A DNA stretch of 64,000 nucleotides from Voacanga thouarsii (GCA_026120185.1 JANUWF010003378.1:1116001-1180000), one strand, 5' to 3'; shown: positions 1 through 11,903, counted from the first letter of the stretch. Notes: a model not told the origin generated them from the letters alone. Program-made: numbers and translations.

Positions 1-472
1 TAGATGGAGTTTCTAGAAGAGTACAAGTGTCCAATCAACTATCATCCTAGAAAGGCCAACGTAGTATTGATGCTTTGAGCCCAAAAGTGAAGATAGTTAG
101 CTTGAGAGCGCATGAGGTAAAAACCATGGAGAAGATGCTACTCCAAGGGATGGAAGTGAAGGAAGGCAAAATTTACGTAAGTAATCTAAAGTTGATGCCG
201 GATCTGAAACAGGAGATAACTGAGGCTCAGCAGAATAATGCAGAGTTTAAAAAATTTAAAGAAAGAGAGGTGAATAGAGGAGGACGAGATTTTCGAGTAG
301 GCAACGATGGAGTATTACACTTCCGAGATCGTTTGTGTGTGCCCGAGGAGGCAGGGTTGAGAAAAAAGATCTTGGAGGAAGCCCATAGGAGCAAGTACAC
401 GATTCATCCTGGAGAAGTAAAAATGTATCAAGATTTGAAGGGAACTTTTTGGTGGCCTGAAATAAAGAAGGA
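1..472 (+). pseudogene. Ty3/gypsy chromovirus pol fragment: RNase H end and integrase zinc-binding domain
   Basis: The plus strand encodes the end of a gypsy RNase H (EFLEEYKCPINYHPRKAN at 8-60), a broken DALSRK-type linker, then an open stretch from 75. This ends in the integrase N-terminal zinc-binding region: EEAHRSKYTIHPG followed by KMYQDLKGTFWWPEIKKDV. The usual order RNase H - linker - HHCC integrase is kept, so this is the middle of a pol polyprotein that would copy and integrate the element. The reading frame is cut at 472 by an inserted LTR and resumes at 4265. The RNase H/linker junction is frameshifted, so the copy is dead. Everything upstream (LTR, gag, protease, RT) is outside the window. 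The clade is inferred from the downstream C-terminal region (LSLRYLGPFSTIERIGSVAYR-like), as in plant chromoviruses. Confidence 0.88.
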
Positions 473-1515
473 TGTAACACCCCTCCTTTTTACTTTCAGT
501 TGGTTACTACCTATAATAGGATGAGAATTTATATCAACAACCAGAACAAAAGTTGATCGGTGTAATGAGACGAACACTCTAGAGAAATAAAATTTTGTCG
601 GGACCTGGATGTAATTATTGGATTTGTTTTACCCGAATCCTAAATTTTTGGAAGGCTATTAAGATTAATAGAATAAGAATTTTAGGGTACTCTAGAAAGA
701 AAAATTGATCAGTGCAATGAGGCGCACGTTTTGGTGTGAATTATGCTACCCGGGGTATCGGGGGCATTTTTGTCATTTTGACCGCGCTCGCGACTTTGAC
801 CGTAAATTTGACCAAGTGGAGAGGGAATTGAAGAATTTAAGTGTTACCAATGGATTCAGTGGAATTTTTGGAGTTGGGTAGTGAAATAAAATATTTTTCA
901 TTACGGACTCGATTTTGGTCATTTCTGAAGAAAATGAAAAATTACGGTTGGAAATGGGACGTGTGGCTTCTTATAATTGGTGGATGAAAATAAGTGTCGT
1001 TTAGTGATTGGTTAATGAGGCCAACTGTTTCTATTTGATTGGTTGTGATTAAAAAAAAAGGAAGAAGAAATAAAGAAGAATGGCCCACAAGAAATAAATA
1101 AGAATGGTTCACAAGAAATACGTAAGGATGGCCAACAAGCATGAAAATTTTGACCAAGTTGGACCACCTTTTGACTTCATTTGACCAAGCTTAATTAAGC
1201 TAATCTTGATTTGAGTAAGTTAATCAAGGTTGATTATGCATGGCCATGCAAGATTAGAAAATATCTATAATGTTCTAAGAGTTTCTACCTTTTTCTATAA
1301 ATTTCTTTAAGGTTCTAGAGTACTCTAAAGTTTTCCATAAGTTTTTACAAGTGATGAGTCATCACCTAAAGCTTTTTAGAAATTGTGGTTAATCATTCCA
1401 TGTGTACCAATTACATTTCAAAGCTTCCTACTCAAGAGTCCTACATAAGCCATGACAAAAGCATGTGATGTAAGGCATTACATAAGCAAAGCTTCCTATA
1501 CAAGCCTTCTAACAT

Positions 1516-1525
1516 CTATAAATAG
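1516..1525 (+). promoter_or_regulatory. TATA box of the LTR promoter
   Basis: CTATAAATAG sits in the first half of the solo LTR, about 30-40 bases ahead of a purine-rich tract. This is the expected place of the U3/R boundary, where retroelement transcription starts. The match to the plant TATA consensus is good. Activity is inferred only. Confidence 0.6.
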
Positions 1526-1565
1526 GCCATGAAGGCCAACTAAAATGGCTTTAGATAGCCAGAAT

Positions 1566-1725
1566 TTCGAAGCAAACAAGAGAGAAAAGGGAGAAGAGAA
1601 AAGAAAAGGAAATAGAGAAGAAAGAGAGGGAGAAACTGGAAATAGAGAGAAGAGAAAGAGAGAGAGAAAAGCAAGAAGATACTTGGACTGTCTAGCCTCC
1701 AAAAGCAGCAAAGAAAAGGTAAAGA
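1566..1725 (+). repeat. Purine-rich (GA) tract downstream of the LTR TATA box
   Basis: About 150 bases are almost entirely A and G (runs such as GAGAAAAGGGAGAAGAG). The tract lies just after the predicted transcription start of the LTR. A comparable GA tract occurs at 43796-43900 in the related LTR, so it is a family feature and not chance simple sequence. It gives a small open frame (1545-1739) with Glu/Lys/Arg-only composition, which I do not regard as a gene. Confidence 0.6.
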
Positions 1726-4264
1726 TCTACCTTACTTGAAGTAAAGTTATTATATAAAGCATAGAGATCATTTTGGTATATATATTGTGATAAGTTTATG
1801 TGTGATAGTTAGGTGAAGTTGTATGAAAGCTGTCCTTGTGTGCAGAAAATTCTAGGAGGTTTTATGTTCAGAAATGTAATGTTTCTCGATTTGAATGAAG
1901 CAGGCATATATCTTTGTAGCTAAGGATCATAAAGACATTTTAGAATAAGTTTGACATTAATCGGATTTACGGATCAAAAGTTATGGTGAAAATAGTAAAA
2001 GGTGCCAAATCAGTGACGGGATTTTTACTACTAAAACTTTGTGTGCAAAACTGAATAGAATGGACAATAGAATTGGTACTCCATGAATCGGAACTAGTAA
2101 AGGAATGTCTTAAGGATATTTTACAATTGGTTTGACATCATTTGGATTTGTGGATTAAAAGTTATGGGCAAAACAAGTTAGGGTGTCAAACTAGAAAATT
2201 GCAGAATGTTAAGGAAAGAATGAATAGTGAAACTAAGTCAAAACTACTGAGGCTGTTTTTGCCCAGTACCATGATACTGGAATCAGAAACCTAAAAACGG
2301 CCTATACTGAATTAAAGTTAAGAGTCTCACGGTCATTTTGGTATATCATGGAGCCAAATCGGAGTTGTAAATTAAAAGTTGTGTGCAAAACAAAATGGTG
2401 TCAAACCAGTGAAATTCCAGAAAAGTAGTCCGAAAATGAATGGACTTAAGAGTGATTAATTATGTGATTTTGGACAAAACAATTAGGGAAACAAGAAGTG
2501 AATCCCTTTTTTATGAAGTGAGGAAGGATGTGGAAAAAGGAAAATGAAAGAATTGATCAAATGATGGAAAAACGATGCGAACGAAAGTTGAATGTTTTTC
2601 TTAAGCATCGGCTAACCGTCGGCCCCAACAGCTAAACGACGGTTGAACGTCGGCCGGATGTCGGCTACCCGACGGCTACTTTTTAGCCAAACACCAATTG
2701 ACCCGAAAACAATGTTTGGTGTAGGTTTAGCGACAAACAGCTAACGAAATGTCAAAAACGGTAGGAACGGAGGTTAGACGGTCATGAACGGAATGAGAGG
2801 CTTAGGACACGAGGTGAGTCCCATTGATTTCTAAACTTTTTTAAAGGCTAGTGTGCTTTGATTTTCTATGAAATGCTATGTTTTATGCCATTTTGGAAAT
2901 CCTCGAATATGTTTAAGGTTTACATGAGCAACATTTGCTTTTATGCTATTTCGGACTCGAATAAATTTCATATTAAGCTTGGAAACCTTCCTAAATGTTT
3001 AAAACACGAATTTGTGAATTTAACCCTTTTCGGATTAAATATTTGAGATTTCTGAAAAATGGTAAATTTTGGAATCGGGTATTTGGAGAATAATCCAAGT
3101 ATCCTTATTGGAATATTTTATGAAAACTCTTGGAACTCGGGTATTCGATAAATGGCCGAAATATCCTTATTGAAACTTTTGTGAATATTTTTCAATTCGG
3201 GTAAGGGTAAAATAACCCGGATACCCTCAAAAAGTCTTTTGAAATCTGGCATGGGTGAAATAACCCGAATACCTTTGAAAAAATGAATTTTGTGATCAAG
3301 TACGGCCCCAGAAAATAAGAAATGTTTTGATTTGGAAATCCTGCGGGATCAGATGACCCTTTGGCCTGATCAGTCAGATGGGATTGGTATTGTTGCGTTG
3401 AGTACTCAATAGGGACTTTGATCTTTGTACTACCCCATGTTAGAGATAGACGACCCTAAGTAACCTGATCAGTTCTAGGGATTATCTTACTCCAAACAGG
3501 GCGACATGACATTATGATGAGTCATCCCTGGCTAGCCATTGTGAGCTCGGCAATTGCCTGTTGATTATGATTGGTGGGTTGTTCATATGAGACCGAGTGG
3601 AGACACTCGGTGTGTTCAACCCCTTGCCACCTCAATGGTGATTGACGTCAGGATTGGGACCCCTGACTTTTGGTGGCAAGTAAAAGATCCCTAAGTGCAC
3701 GGTGAGGTACATTGGTACGCTACTCACCCTTCCGGCATGATACGGGTGACGTGTTGTAAGGCGCAGTCCCTAGCATAAGAGACCGTGTAGCCGAAGGCGA
3801 AATTCTTTGAACTTTGCATGCAGGTCGCACTTCTAGATGTGGAAGAACCTGCATTTATTGAATTGGGGCCATGTGTTTGAAAATTACTGTTTTTCAAACG
3901 TATATGATAAAATGACCTGAATTTATCAATTATTGCTATTTTCCCTGTTATATAATTTACTTCAGCAAAGATTTTGAAAATCGACTCTCTTTTAAGGGAA
4001 ACACTGGCACATACACAGGACTCACTGGGTGATTTTTCACTTACACGTGTCTTTTATCTTAGTTTTTTTGTAGGATCCGGAATTGGAAGAACCTACGGAT
4101 AGAGGACGATACCACAGTGACAGCAGAATAGGTCTGGATGTCTCCTCTTGGACCTTATATACTCTGTTGATTATTCGTTATAAAGACCCCTTGTCTGGGT
4201 ATCTGGATGGGGCAACACCCAATATTGGTATGCTTTTGCTGTTACCTTTAGTAGGGGTGTTACA

Positions 4265-5143
4265 AAGGATGTGGTGAGATGTGTTTCTGCTTACTTAAAT
4301 TGTCAAAAAATCAAAGTCGAGCACAAGAAGTCAGCGGGAATGTTGCAACTATTACCACTACCCGAATAGAAATGGGAAGAAGTGACACTGGATATTCACT
4401 GGACTTCCTATGGCGAAAGGCCAAAAAGATGGAATATAGGTAATGGTGGACAAATTAACTAAGACAGGACACTTCACACCAGTAAATGTAAGGCATTCCT
4501 TGGACAAGCTAACAAAGGTCTATGTGCGTGAAGTATTGAGACTACACGGGGTACCTTCAAGTATCGTATCAGATCGGGATCCAATGTTCACTTCACGGTT
4601 TTGGGAGAAATTCCAAGAATCTATGGGATCTAAGTTAAAGTTCAGCACAACAGCTCATCCTCAAAATGAGAGGCAATAAAAAATGGTCATTCAAATTCTG
4701 GAGGACATGTTGAGGGCATATGTACTATACTTTTGTGATAAATGGATTGAATGTGTGCCTTATGCTGAGTTAGCCTACAATAATAGTTATCAGGCATCGA
4801 TTGGAATAGCGCCATACGAGGCGTTGTATGGAAGAAAATGCCAAGTATCATTATATTAGGGATGGACAGAAGATGAATAGATTAGTAAAGTAGGAGAGGC
4901 GTGCATACAGGAGATGACAGCAGAGGTGAGGCTAATAAAGGAAAGGTTGAAGGCAGCACAAAGTCTGCAAAAAAGCTATGCTGACAATCGAAGAAGAAAA
5001 TTGGAGTTCCAAGTAGGAGATCAGGCGTTCATGAAGTTGACCTCTAGTAGGGGGATACTGAAGCATCCGAAAGGAGGAAAATTAAGTCTGAGGTATCTGG
5101 GACCATTTTCAACTATTGAAAGGATTGGATCGGTGGCATATCG
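4265..5143 (+). pseudogene. Ty3/gypsy chromovirus integrase core and C-terminal domain remnant
   Basis: This continues the pol frame broken at 472. In order it reads: the zinc-finger end (SAYLNCQKIKVEHKKSAG), the core start with the first Asp (EVTLDIHWTS), DKLTKTGHFTPV, the second Asp in IVSDRDPMFTSRFW, a region equivalent to TAYHPQTDGQSER, then LEDMLRAY, NNSYQASIGIAPYEALYGRK, RLKAAQSLQKSYAD, FQVGDQ and LSLRYLGPFSTIERIGSVAYR. The catalytic Glu position is lost: the SER equivalent reads stop-Lys-Met. There are at least two frameshifts and several stops, so it is inactive. The element stops abruptly at about 5143, where a LINE in opposite orientation begins. No chromodomain or 3' LTR of this copy follows. 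Confidence 0.88.
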
Positions 5144-7430
5144 CCACAACTCCAATTTAACATTTACACTGGCTTTAGTTTTATCAATAAGCACAATATT
5201 ATTAGCAAATAATATACATCATGTCACATCCTCCTATATATCATAAGTCAACTAATCTATAACGGTCACAAAGAGGAAATAACTAAACACTGATCCTTGA
5301 TGTACCCCGATAGTAATAGAAAATCCTACGGTCACTCTGACACAACTTCTTACACAAGTACATGCTTCATCATATATATCTTTAATGATTAATACCTTTC
5401 TTGGTTAACGCCCACCAAACTACTTCTCTAGGCACCTTGTCATATACTTTTTACGAATCAATAAATACCATATGCAAATCCTTCTTTCTTTCCTTATAAT
5501 ATTCAATCATTTGTTGTAATAAATGAATTGCTGTAGTGGAACGCCCATGTATAACACCAAATTAATTATCTTAAATCTTTACAAAGTCCCTTAATTTTTG
5601 CTCAATCACTCTTTTCCAAAGCTTCATAGTATAGCTCATAAGTTTAATCTGACGGTTATTTGTACAATCATGAACATCCCTTTTAATCTCATATAGGGGA
5701 ATTAAAGTAGTTTTCCTCCACTTTGTAGGCATCTTATTAGCTCTCTATATATTATTGAACAGACTTGTCAGCCACAAAATACCTATCTCTCTTAAACACC
5801 TCCAAACCTCATTTGATATACCATCTGGTCCCACAGCCTTCTTCAGTCTCATCCTCTTAAGGGCCTCTTAAACTTTATGCTTCTGAATATGATGAACAAA
5901 TGCACGTTTAACATCTTTGTTCGAAGTCACAATGTCACCCATATTCATAATTTAAACTTGATTCTTGTTAAATAACTTATCAAAATAGGACCTCTATCTT
6001 TGCTTAATTTCCTCGTTTTTAATCAAAATTCTGTATTTGTCATTCTTCACATATTTCACTATACTGATATCTATAATCTTCTTCTCTCTAAAATGGGCAA
6101 GTCTATATATATTCTTCTCCCCTTCTTTAGTACCAAACTTTTCATATAAATCCTTGAAAACTGTTGATCTTGCTTTTTTTTAATAGCTTCTTTAGTTTCT
6201 CTTCTCACAACTTTATACTTTTCAAAATTCTCAGTACTTCTGCACTTTTGTAAGTTTCTATACCACTCTCTTTTATTCCTTATAGCTTCTCTTACATTGT
6301 TGTTCTACCACGATGCGTCCTTGTTTAGTTGTACTATTTCTTTAGATTCAATAAGCACTTCCTTAACCACTGTCCTAATTCATTGAGCCATCTTTTTTCA
6401 TATAGAATTTGGATCTGAATCCATATCAGAAGACCAGTTATCTGCCTACCCTATCAACAAAAGTTGCTCTTTCATCCCTCTATAGCATCCACCACTTGAC
6501 TCTAGGATCAACTGTATGATTCATTTTCTTTTCTTCTTTTCGTAAATAAAAATTGAGGACTAACAACTTATATTATGTAACCACACTCTTGCTTGAAATA
6601 ACTTTACAACCTGTACAACTACTACGAAACTTATGCTGCATAATAAAGAAGTTTATCTGACTGACATTTAACCCAATTCTAAAAGTCTTTAAGTGAGAAT
6701 TTCTCATCTTAAATTAGGTGTTTGTTATACTCAAATCATAGGCTTAGACAAAGTCAAGAATAATAGTTCTTACCTCATTTCTATCTCCGAAACCTAAACC
6801 TCCATGAATACTCTCAAACCTGCTCTGATCAGTACCTACATGTCCATTGAAATCACCACCAATGAAAAGCTTCTCTGCACACAGTACATTTTGTACAACC
6901 TTATCTAAATTTTCCCAAAACTATTGTCTAACTGAATCATCACGTTCCACTTGCGGCGCATAAACACTAATAACAGTAGTAATCTCGCTGCCAATCATGA
7001 TCTTAATGCTCAAAATCCTATCATTCTTACTTTGCATTTCAACCACATCATCAATGAACTTAAGGTCAATAATAATCCTGACTCCATTTCTACTTTTAAC
7101 TCTACCTGAATACCAAAGCTTATAACCCCAATGTGCTACTACTCATGGTTTCTCATCTACCCATTTGGTTTCCTGAAAACACAAACTGCTAATCGTTCTT
7201 CTCTTCATAACCTCAACTAATTTTGTAAATATACCGGTCAAAGATCCTTTATTCCAAGAAACTAGATGGATCCTATTACTATGTACTATCTTTTTTACCC
7301 TGTATCCTTGCATATTTAACACCGTATCTAGGGACTAACACGGCGCGTTGCTTCCAAGCAATGACCTAGCAACCCCTAGCACATTTATCACTACATCGGG
7401 TCTAGAAAGTGCAGCATGTTGCTGAGTAAA
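5143..7430 (-). pseudogene. RTE-type LINE remnant: endonuclease and reverse transcriptase
   Basis: Read on the minus strand from about 7430 down, the order is: a leader (SRPDVVINVLGVARSLLGS); the APE endonuclease start (RLVSWNKGSLTGIF); FQETKWV; a region with YAPQVERDDSVRQFW-like and GGDFNGHVGTDQ residues; the spacer; then the RT with HGRSTTAIHLLQQ, KKDLHMVFIDS and VYDKVPREVVWW. It ends at NIVLIDKTKASVNVKLELWR. These are hallmarks of plant RTE LINEs. Many stops and frameshifts make it non-functional, and the YADD-box region is damaged. It ends sharply inside the RT C-terminal part against the gypsy integrase. This is 3' truncation, which is unusual for a LINE, so the junction is probably a later deletion or recombination. 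Confidence 0.82.
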
Positions 7431-7524
7431 GAATGCTCTCATGAAGTTAATCAATTGGCTCATATAATAGATATAACTGTAAAAAGGATTACACAATTCA
7501 TAATATATTTCTAAAAGTATGGTT

Positions 7525-7800
7525 TCATTATGATGTTGGAAAATTACATGACAGTATCTTGAGAAAATATGATATGACGGATAATGTATTTTCCAATCTT
7601 GATTATATTTGAAATGCATTTCAGCGGAGGGTTAGAGGGTAAAATTTTGTGATTTTTGGAAATTGTAACTGTGAGTTTGGAATTGAGAAAAATAGGTGAG
7701 CATTTTTCCACCAATCCTGAGGAAACAGTGTTTTTTATGTTGGAGCGATTTTAAAAATGTGGCCCACATCTGTGTGGGTTATATAATGACAGTACTCATA
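7525..7800 (+). repeat. Diverged non-coding repeat, unit 1
   Basis: This segment shares an ordered set of words with 8128-8465: GATGTTGGAAAATTACATG / GATTGTTGAAAACCATG, TTGAGAAAATA, GAGGGTTAGAGGGT / GAGGGTTTGAGGGT, and GATTTTAAAAATGTGGCCC / GATTTTAAAATATAGCCC. The two units are diverged tandem copies, now separated by a MITE. No coding potential is seen. Family unknown. Confidence 0.55.
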
Positions 7801-7816
7801 TCATGGCTTGAACGTA

Positions 7817-8122
7817 CTCCCTCAATTTTAAAATACTTATTCATGAAACCCTTTGTACACGGGTTAAGATTGTTGAAAATAATATTACAATTTAGATAAA
7901 GTACTTATTCTACCCATACTAAAAACATGATAGCTATTGGTTAGTAAAAATTCCTAAGAAGTAAGAAGAAAATAGAGTTTTAGAAAGTTATATAGTTGAC
8001 TTAGAATAAATGGAGGTAAAATAGAAAGAAAATAATCATTAATTCTAGAAATATGTACATAAACAAGAATTTTAAAATAAAACAAAAAAGTTTCATGAAC
8101 AACTATTTTGAAACAAAGGAAG
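7817..8122 (+). mobile_element. Stowaway-like MITE (Tc1/mariner group), copy 1
   Basis: It has terminal inverted repeats of about 35 bases, starting CTCCCTCAATTTTAAAATA at the left and ending TATTTTGAAACAAAGGAAG at the right. The flanking dinucleotides are TA on both sides (7815-7816 and 8123-8124). Length is 306 bases with no ORF. TA target and CTCCCTCxxTTT ends are standard for Stowaway elements. It sits between two diverged repeat units. A second copy of equal length lies at 8714-9019, inverted. Confidence 0.85.
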
Positions 8123-8127
8123 TATTA

Positions 8128-8465
8128 GTTTTGCATTAATGATTGTTGAAAACCATGCTATTTTGAGAAAATAGAAAATAGTTGGCAATGAGATTTGTTT
8201 CTCTTGTGAGATGTTGATAAGTATTTTAACCGAGGGTTTGAGGGTGAACGATAAGATTTTTTGAGAAACTTAAAATTGTGTATTTGAATTGTGGAAATGA
8301 TTGTGTTATTATTGTTGGAAAATTATGTTTTATACAATGGAGGGATTTTAAAATATAGCCCAACTTTGTATGAGGATGATGGGATAATGCTATTATAATT
8401 GTGTAACCTAACTCTGTGCGAGGATACTAAGGTAATAACACTAGGATTGTGGAATTTATGAAGTA
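8128..8465 (+). repeat. Diverged non-coding repeat, unit 2
   Basis: Partner of 7525-7800, with the same order of shared words. It is followed by a third short echo (GTAACCTAACTCTGTG...GATACTAAGGTAATAACACT at 8401-8450), so the family appears tandem. From 8466 to 8713 I see no gene or known element. Confidence 0.5.
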
Positions 8466-8713
8466 GTATTAATTAATATTGAGTACTAAACGGGGTCTTT
8501 TTTACTTGTACTAGCATTCACTATGGTTTAGGCAACTTCTAGTAAACTGGCTGTTTTGGGGATGTTGCAATTTTGAAAAACGGGATAATAGGCCAACGAA
8601 TTAGTCAATTCGTAACTAACAACAAAGTTATTATACCCTCGATAGCCCATGTGCTAGCTATGTAAGTAGGGGGTGTACGCAAAATAAATATTGAGAGAAA
8701 TTGAAATTTAATA

Positions 8714-9019
8714 CTCATTCTGTTTTAAAATATTTATTCATAAAATTTTTTATTTTATTTTAAAATACTTGTTTATGTACATATTTTTAGAACTAATAAT
8801 TAATTTCTTCTTATTGTATCCCTATTTATTCTAAGTCAATTACACAATTTTTTAAAATTCTTTTTTTTTCTTACTTCTTGAGAATTTTTATCAACCAATA
8901 AGTATCTTGTTTTTTGATATGGATAGAATAAAAATTTTATTTAAATTGTAGTATTGTTTTCAACGCCCTAAATCTATGTGCAAAATGTTTCATGAATAAG
9001 TATTTTGAAACGGATAGAG
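8714..9019 (-). mobile_element. Stowaway-like MITE, copy 2 (inverted relative to copy 1)
   Basis: The reverse complement of this segment aligns along its whole length with copy 1, and the length is the same, 306 bases. Ends are CTCATTCTGTTTTAAAATA and TATTTTGAAACGGATAGAG. Flanking TA duplications are at 8712-8713 and 9020-9021. No coding capacity; it would need a mariner transposase supplied elsewhere. Confidence 0.85.
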
Positions 9020-10017
9020 TATATCATTATTAGTAAAAAAAAATTTAAAAAATAAAAGAGCCAAATATACAATAATTTATAATATAATATTACTACTATT
9101 AATAGGAGTTTCAAAAAAAATGGAAGGGGCCTAACTAAGACTAGTGTCCGCCTCTGTATGTAAGAATCGGTGAGAGAATAGGATGTGTCTCACTTATTAG
9201 GGATATCCGCCCTACAAGTATTTTGAGAGATTTGTGTATATTGACTCCTATAGATGAGAACACTTTTATGTGGAATTTCTGTAACCTCCATCATGGATAT
9301 GTAAATGTGAAAATATACTCATGGAAAAGTTACGTGATTTGTTTTCAAAAGAAGTCATAATTTTCAAAAAAAATCAGAGTTATGTATTTCAGTGGTATTA
9401 TTGCATGCTTTGAATGTTTTAAACTATCATGTACACAAACTAAACTCATTTTAGAACCTAAAAATTTTTATGCCCCTAAAAATTTTAGAACCTCAAAGAA
9501 GTAGTATGTGGTTGGCAGGTGGCGTATTCTAATTGCATGTTGACTTGAGCATTAACAAAATAGGACCGCATGGTTGATAGATACTCCTCCACTCACGCAA
9601 TCAGTCAAGTCATTTTCTTGCATTTAGTTTTCAAAGGGACTGCTTTCCTAGTTTCCTAACCAACGTTAATTTTTTAATATATAGTACCCAAAATTTTTAG
9701 ATCATTGTTTAATACAGTGGTGGAGCAAAGCTGCAAATGCCATAAAATACATGTAATAATACGTGTATAATTATTTAAATATATTTTATAACATATTTTT
9801 ATTATTATTTAAATAATGTATATTAAAACTTTATTAAATTAAAATTACTAAGTCAAATATTTAAATATTTTTAAATCCCGAACTTGACCCAAGTGCAAAA
9901 CAAGAACTCAAGCCAACAGAAAATATTTTTTTAAAAAATAAAACCATAATTTTTTTACAGTATAAATACTTATAATCAAAATACAACATTTTATGGTCAA
10001 TATTATTATACCAAAAA
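9020..10017. other. AT-rich intergenic sequence, nothing identified
   Basis: No open frame with recognisable domains, no terminal repeats and no RNA gene could be supported. The stretch from 9660 to 10017 is very AT-rich, with short A and T runs. It ends at the left border of the duplicated 3-kb segment. Confidence 0.6.
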
Positions 10018-11570
10018 ATATTACGTAAAAATTTGAAAAGGTATTTTAGAAATATTATGTAGTAAATCTTAAAATTTTTATTACTATTGAAAAAAAATTC
10101 AAACTTTAACTATTACATAATGATAGTTAGACATTTTGATTACCTTCATTATGAATTCTACTATGGCATATTATTTTAATAGTAAAAACTAAATGAAGTT
10201 AATATCAAATGTAAAAAAATTAAATATAGAATGTTTAATATTACAAAATAAAAATTAATTGTACCCTTAAGTATTACAAAAATATTTAACACGGAAAGTT
10301 ATGCCTTCTATGCTAAAGACGGTCAACTCAAGTTATTTCCGAAATAGTTAGGTTAATTGCAATTTGTTGTTGAATAATTCAAAAGAAAAAAATCTTAACA
10401 GGAGAATATTTTTATAATCAAGGGCTATTAAAATAAATATTATTATTTTGTTTCATATTATTGTCTTTAATTTTATTAAAATGTGTAGCTATTGTAAAAA
10501 AAATTGACAAAAGTTTCTTGATGATTTTTTTAAAAACAATGTATTTTCAATTTTTTTTTTAACCAAAAAAGTCATTAACTATCATGTTGAATTGGCGAGT
10601 TCTGATCAGTTCAAACTCATTCACAGTCCTAAAGTAAATCATTTTGCGGCACTGCTCACCGTGCCTAACCTTGACCGGACGAGACAATATGATGGGTTCC
10701 GTGTTGATTAATTTTGTTGAGGATTCTCTAAAATATATTCTGGGGAGTCCTTTCATGGGGCCATTGATGTGAAAGTCCAAGTCGCACTTTACCCTCCTTT
10801 CCTATTGTGCAAATATTTGGAATTTGGGGTGTTATCTTCAGACTTGAGGACTAAGTCTCAAAACAACTTCTTATTGAAAATTGACTTGTTCCGTTTCAAT
10901 TTAAAATATCCTAAAATAATATTTATTTTCATAACAAGAGGTACTCTCTAACACGAATTAATTTCCTGCCATTCGTCATTTGAAAGAGTTCATCAATAGT
11001 AAAATGTGCCAGTGCTTTTTTGCAAGAGGATCAAATGCACTTCTTATTTTTCCAAATGTAGTAAATTTCTTTTCCTTCTATACGAGTGGCATGATAATTT
11101 AACTATGTCGGGATAAATAATATCCCAATAAAACCGTTTCATTTCTTTTTTGTTCTTTATTATTATTATTTGAAAATTACCAAGATCATTTAAAATATAA
11201 ATATATTTTAAAATATTATTACGCGGACAAAATTAATTTGTTTTAAAATAAGGATCAAATGCACTCCTTATTGTTCCGAATGTAGGAAACTTCTTGTCAT
11301 GCAGTGATCGACAAATAGTGAGCCCAGAACAGCACGAAATAAACGTATACATTGCACATGAAATTTCTTATAAACTTGATATGCACAAATGTATTTACAA
11401 TAATAGAATAACTAAAATGACACTTACCTAACCTAACAACTTTCATGAATCTCTAAATTGAAGAAAGTGAAATGGGGAAGATTTTACATTGTTCGTTGAA
11501 TTGTATACATTGCACATGAAATTTGGTGGATATTCCATGTATAAATGTGGAATATAAATTATATAATATC

Positions 11571-11597
<27 letters not shown>
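11571..11597. repeat. (TA)n microsatellite in copy A
   Basis: A run of TA dinucleotides that differs in length and flank from its counterpart in copy B near 20566-20589, so it is a fast-changing site within the duplication. Confidence 0.8.
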
Positions 11598-11602
<5 letters not shown>

Positions 11603-11903
11603 TAACTATTATATTAGTGCAAAAAATATGAAGGAAATGCTTTGAGGTATTGCTGGTGCAACTGTGTTCACATGTTAAGATAATATAAATTGATATGCAA
11701 CGTTGGGAATTTTTTTCCCAAGTCTTCGGTGAGTGGAGAGAGTCATCGGTCAATTGCCAACTTTGTAGGTCGTTCAAGTGAAAATGAAAGCTGCTCCTAC
11801 GTTACGAGGATATATAGGTTTTTAGAAGTAGTTTTTCTCCCTTTAGTGAAAACTTTTAAAATCATTCTTGGGGTTAAAAACAAAAACACTCCTATATTCT
11901 ACC

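Larger units (their letters stand above)
473..4264 (+). mobile_element. Solo LTR (about 3.8 kb) of a Ty3/gypsy chromovirus, inserted in integrase
   Basis: The insert begins TGTAACACCCCT and ends AGGGGTGTTACA, a perfect 12-bp terminal inversion with TG...CA ends. It is flanked by the 5-bp duplication AAGGA (468-472 and 4265-4269). Removing it restores the integrase frame (KKDVV). No protein domain was seen inside, and the whole insert is one LTR-like unit. Several blocks are recognisably shared with the LTR that starts at 43086: GAAAATTCTAGG near 1846, a block around 3400-3500 with ACTCAATAGGG and AAACAGGGCGA, and ACTCACTGGGTG near 4020. It therefore most likely arose by LTR-LTR recombination of a full insertion of the same or a sister family. 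The length is large for an LTR. A long non-autonomous element with unrecognised internal region is the alternative, but no internal LTR pair was seen. Confidence 0.85.

Noticed and set aside
1545..1739. 64-aa Glu/Lys/Arg frame downstream of an LTR TATA box
   Set aside because: Pure consequence of the purine tract; no such frame in the related LTR.
10559..10951. 73-aa minus frame and 60-aa plus frame, identical in both 3-kb repeats
   Set aside because: Identity is explained by the recent duplication of the whole segment. The two frames overlap head to head, lack recognisable domains, and flanking non-coding sequence is conserved equally well.
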